A stretch of 6,531 nt of DNA from Abditibacteriales bacterium (GTDB lineage Bacteria > Armatimonadota > Abditibacteriia > Abditibacteriales > JANWYM01): contig JANWYM010000247.1 in the NCBI GenBank assembly GCA_025055355.1, positions 1 through 6,531 of the forward strand. The letters run 5' to 3'. Under the pieces are notes generated by a model, which saw only the letters and a list, made by a program, of their open reading frames with translations, did not search any database and was not told the origin of the DNA. This document shows, in pieces, positions 4,008-6,531 of the stretch. The translations under genes and the position numbers were made by a program. How positions within the stretch are numbered: the first letter of the stretch is position 1; each line of letters begins with the position of its first letter.

Positions 4008-6531
4008 TTAGTGACCTTTGACGTCTATCCTCACCGCCCGAACCCGCCCCGCCGGCACGATACAGCGGAGGGTTTGCCCTTCGACGGTCAATCGGTCGTG
4101 GGCGACTAACTCTTGGGCGCTTTCGACTTTCACCTCATCGGCGACTTTAATGGTCACGGTTTGGTCCTGTGCCGTCAGGTTCTCCAACACGACAACGTTC
4201 CATGCCGCCGAGCATGGCAGCGGAAGATCAGGCGAGGATTCGATGGCGAGGGGCAGAGCGGGCTGCGCGTCAGGAACTCCTGCGCCCGACCAGTTCAAAA
4301 TTCTCGCTTGGTCTAAGCCTTGGCGGTAAGCCGCATCAATCGCCTTAAACAACGATGGGTCGAAGCGCGCCGCGAATGGGTAAAGCGTCGTGGCGAAGTC
4401 CAAGTCCTCCTCGCCATGGGCGTCAGCATTATTTTTGATGACGTGCTGTGCCATCTTGCGGACGTGCGGCAGTAGGTCACGGCGGCGGTAGTCGGTCAGG
4501 GTCATCACCTGAATGAGGTGCCGCAAGCATTCGAGGTGCGCGTTGCCCGAGGCGCGCGGCTCGGGCATGTGGAGGCTCAAGGCGAGCGCATCGCCGTCTT
4601 GGTCATCTGCATCCCACGCCTTGGTCTGACCCAGATACCAGACCAGCGCGTCCACGCCCCGCCGTGTGACCGTCTGCCAGAATTGTGCGTCTTGTTCCTG
4701 ACCGAGCACTTGGCTCAACCTTAGCATCGTCGCCGCCACGCGTAGCGCGGCGCAGTGCGATGAGACGATGTAGGGTGGCTCGCCCGTGTCGTTGGCGAAC
4801 TGTCGCGGCTCGAACCAAAACGAACCATCGGCGCGGAGCGTCACCCAGCCGTTGGGGTTCTGCGGGTCGTAGAGCGTTCGCAGTCGTTGCAGCAAGCGAT
4901 AGTCCGCTTCGCGTTCAGGCGCAGGCAAGCGAGGCAGAAAACGCAACGCGAACCAGAGGTCGTTGTGCCCCAAGCCGGGGACGAAGTAGACCTCTCCCTT
5001 CCCCTCCTTACCAAGAAGGGGTGGCGGGGAGGTTCTATCCCGCGTGATGCGCTCAGGCACTAACCCTTGCTCATTAGATTTCTCGAGATAATAGACAAAA
5101 TGCCGCAGGGCGGCGTCACGCCAGAAGGGTTTGCCCGTGAGGTCAGCGAGGCGTTCCAGCGTTGCCATCACGTGATCGCACGACCAGCGCGGTAGTCCCC
5201 AAGCAAAGCCGTCGGCGTGCAGGTTGGGATATTCCACCTCCACGCGGCCCGAGTAGCCTTCGACGGGGAAGTAGCGCCAACTCGACGGCGTCGCGGGTAG
5301 AACCAGCGGTGCATCGCCGACGTTTTCGACGGTGATGAAGTTTTCCCCCTTCTTCACCAACGCCGAAACGTCGAAGATGAGGCGGTGGCCCATCTGCGCC
5401 AACTCGGGGGAATAAAGCGGATGCTGCTCGTCCAGTTGACCGTTGATGCTGCGCTCGCGCCGCAGCGTCCACGCGGCTTTTTGCGCGTCGTAAAGCGGTA
5501 ACTCTTCGTCGGAGACTTTGTAAGTGGCATCGGCATTGAGCGGGGGCGTTTGGTCAGTCAGCGGCTGACCGTTCACCGCAACGCGCAGGGCAGGGCGGGC
5601 GTCCACGCGGCGGTCGTGGAGCAGGTAGGCGGCGATAGTGCACTGCGTCTTTTCCGTATCGTCCAGTTGGAAGTCCAGGCGATACACCGCGCGCGGGGGC
5701 AATATGCCTGCGCGCTGCTTGACCGTCTTGCCGCCCTGCGTGATGCCCAACTGCTCTATCACAATCGGCTCGCCGCCCACGCCGACGATGCGCTCCTCCC
5801 ACACGCCGTCGACGTGCACGGCGCGCAGGGCATCTGACGGCGTGCCCGCAAACCCCATTAGCACAAAGTAGAAGTCCACCGTGTCCCCCGCTGCCCCGCC
5901 GAACGGTCCGATGCGGAAAGTCACATCAGTTTGCTTCGGATTGCTGGCAACCGTCGCCATCAGCGTCGGCGTCGCCTTCACGCGGTAATCTTCCACGAAC
6001 CACTCCCGCAGTTCGGGCGCGGGTAAAGGGAAGTAAACGAGGAGACCCTGCTGCGATGCGCGATGGTAAAACAGCATCACCGGACGCTCGCGGGAGACGT
6101 GAACGGCAGCGCCGCCGAACGCGCTCACGGCTTGCGTGCGCATCACGCCATCAGAAAACCACGTCGCCGTATCCAGCGCCCCCGCCAGCGTGAACCGCAC
6201 CAGCAGAGTTTGGTCAGATACCTCGCGTCCCAACGTCCATCGTGGCGAGAGGTAAAGAAACGGCGAATCGCTCACAGATTCGGTAAAAACCTGCAGAGTA
6301 TGCACGCCTCCGAACCTTAGGTTGGCGCGGTAGCGTTTGTAGTAGGACCGAACGACATCGAACCCCATCTCGCCCGCCGTCGGCGCTTGGACCTTGCCCG
6401 CCGCCTCCCAGCCGAAGCCGACGCGCTGCACCAGCAGGGTCGGAGCGTTTGAGCCCGTGAACGTCAGACCCTGCGGCACACCGTTGTGGAACTGCCCTTG
6501 CCAGAAGCGACCTTGCAGGGTGTGGGTTTTG
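4008..6531 (-). CDS. Large multidomain protein with six-hairpin (alpha/alpha) glycosidase-like region; N-terminus outside window
   Basis: The frame is open from the right edge to a TAA at 4008-4010, giving 840 visible residues. A GTG at 6479 is possible, but the codons before it (GRFWQGQFHNG) read as ordinary protein, so the start probably lies beyond the window. Visible residues 1 to about 440 are beta-rich, with jelly-roll-like stretches such as AAYLLHDRRV and a RLIFDVSALVKKGENFITVEN block recalling carbohydrate-binding modules. Residues about 441-744 are helical, rich in W and paired hairpins (GFAWGLPRWSCDHV, FVPGLGHNDLWFALRFLPRL, PYIVSSHCAALRVAATMLRL), as in six-hairpin glycosidases. The last 70 form a beta-sandwich (AWNVVVLENLTAQDQTVTIK). 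No family or catalytic pair can be named. A role in polysaccharide or uronate breakdown is inference; a signal peptide cannot be judged. A palindromic repeat is inserted in frame at 4990-5033. Confidence 0.75.
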   Translation of the reverse strand, partial: KTHTLQGRFWQGQFHNGVPQGLTFTGSNAPTLLVQRVGFGWEAAGKVQAPTAGEMGFDVVRSYYKRYRANLRFGGVHTLQVFTESVSDSPFLYLSPRWTLGREVSDQTLLVRFTLAGALDTATWFSDGVMRTQAVSAFGGAAVHVSRERPVMLFYHRASQQGLLVYFPLPAPELREWFVEDYRVKATPTLMATVASNPKQTDVTFRIGPFGGAAGDTVDFYFVLMGFAGTPSDALRAVHVDGVWEERIVGVGGEPIVIEQLGITQGGKTVKQRAGILPPRAVYRLDFQLDDTEKTQCTIAAYLLHDRRVDARPALRVAVNGQPLTDQTPPLNADATYKVSDEELPLYDAQKAAWTLRRERSINGQLDEQHPLYSPELAQMGHRLIFDVSALVKKGENFITVENVGDAPLVLPATPSSWRYFPVEGYSGRVEVEYPNLHADGFAWGLPRWSCDHVMATLERLADLTGKPFWRDAALRHFVYYLEKSNEQGLVPERITRDRTSPPPLLGKEGKGEVYFVPGLGHNDLWFALRFLPRLPAPEREADYRLLQRLRTLYDPQNPNGWVTLRADGSFWFEPRQFANDTGEPPYIVSSHCAALRVAATMLRLSQVLGQEQDAQFWQTVTRRGVDALVWYLGQTKAWDADDQDGDALALSLHMPEPRASGNAHLECLRHLIQVMTLTDYRRRDLLPHVRKMAQHVIKNNADAHGEEDLDFATTLYPFAARFDPSLFKAIDAAYRQGLDQARILNWSGAGVPDAQPALPLAIESSPDLPLPCSAAWNVVVLENLTAQDQTVTIKVADEVKVESAQELVAHDRLTVEGQTLRCIVPAGRVRAVRIDVKGH
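4990..5033. repeat. Palindromic repeat inserted in frame in the large protein gene
   Basis: An inner stem, CCCCTCCTT (5001-5009) with AAGAAGGGG (5013-5021), is paired with one mismatch around loop ACC. An outer arm, ACCTCTCCC (4990-4998), faces GGGGAGGT (5026-5033). On the minus strand it reads RTSPPPLLGKEGKGEV, a low-complexity peptide unlike its flanks (PERITRD before, YFVPGLGHNDLWF after). Palindromes coding for 'PPLLGKEG' peptides recur, as I recall, as interspersed repeats in unrelated bacteria. This copy probably landed in a surface loop of the helical domain without breaking the frame. Confidence 0.65.

Noticed and set aside
4685..5047. Plus-strand frames inside the large minus-strand gene
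   Set aside because: Composition is Arg/Ala-rich and domain-free, as expected for antisense shadows in GC-rich DNA.

Overview
The window comes from a GC-rich bacterial chromosome. Gene content (a Gfo/Idh/MocA oxidoreductase, an orphan HyuB-type hydantoinase subunit, a zinc-less medium-chain dehydrogenase and a large glycosidase-like protein), together with many short palindromic repeats between and inside genes, would suit an uncultured thermophilic or environmental lineage of the Armatimonadota/Chloroflexota/Planctomycetota kind. This placement is a guess from gene style: no rRNA or marker gene is present.

Layout. Bases 1-443 (+) hold the C-terminal part of a Gfo/Idh/MocA-family oxidoreductase. 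It converges on a small CDGSH iron-sulfur protein at 525-737 (-), and the 81-base gap between them carries a long foldback. Bases 738-1085 are a gene-free divergent region packed with inverted repeats, including a 114-bp MITE-like element at 794-907. Next come a hydantoinase B/oxoprolinase-family protein at 1086-2801 (+) and, behind its own near-consensus sigma70 promoter, an MDR-superfamily dehydrogenase at 2924-3928 (+). This converges on a large multidomain protein at 4008-6531 (-), whose N-terminus lies beyond the right edge.

How the genes work together. The two Rossmann-fold oxidoreductases, the hydantoinase subunit and the (alpha/alpha)-toroid protein point to catabolism of sugars and small organic compounds. 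Strand changes and private promoters argue against a single operon. No complete pathway and no clearly new system can be demonstrated. The most interesting signals are the repeat architecture (intergenic MITE-like DNA and an in-frame palindromic insertion in the large protein), the dehydrogenase that has lost its zinc ligands, and the large protein of unassigned family.
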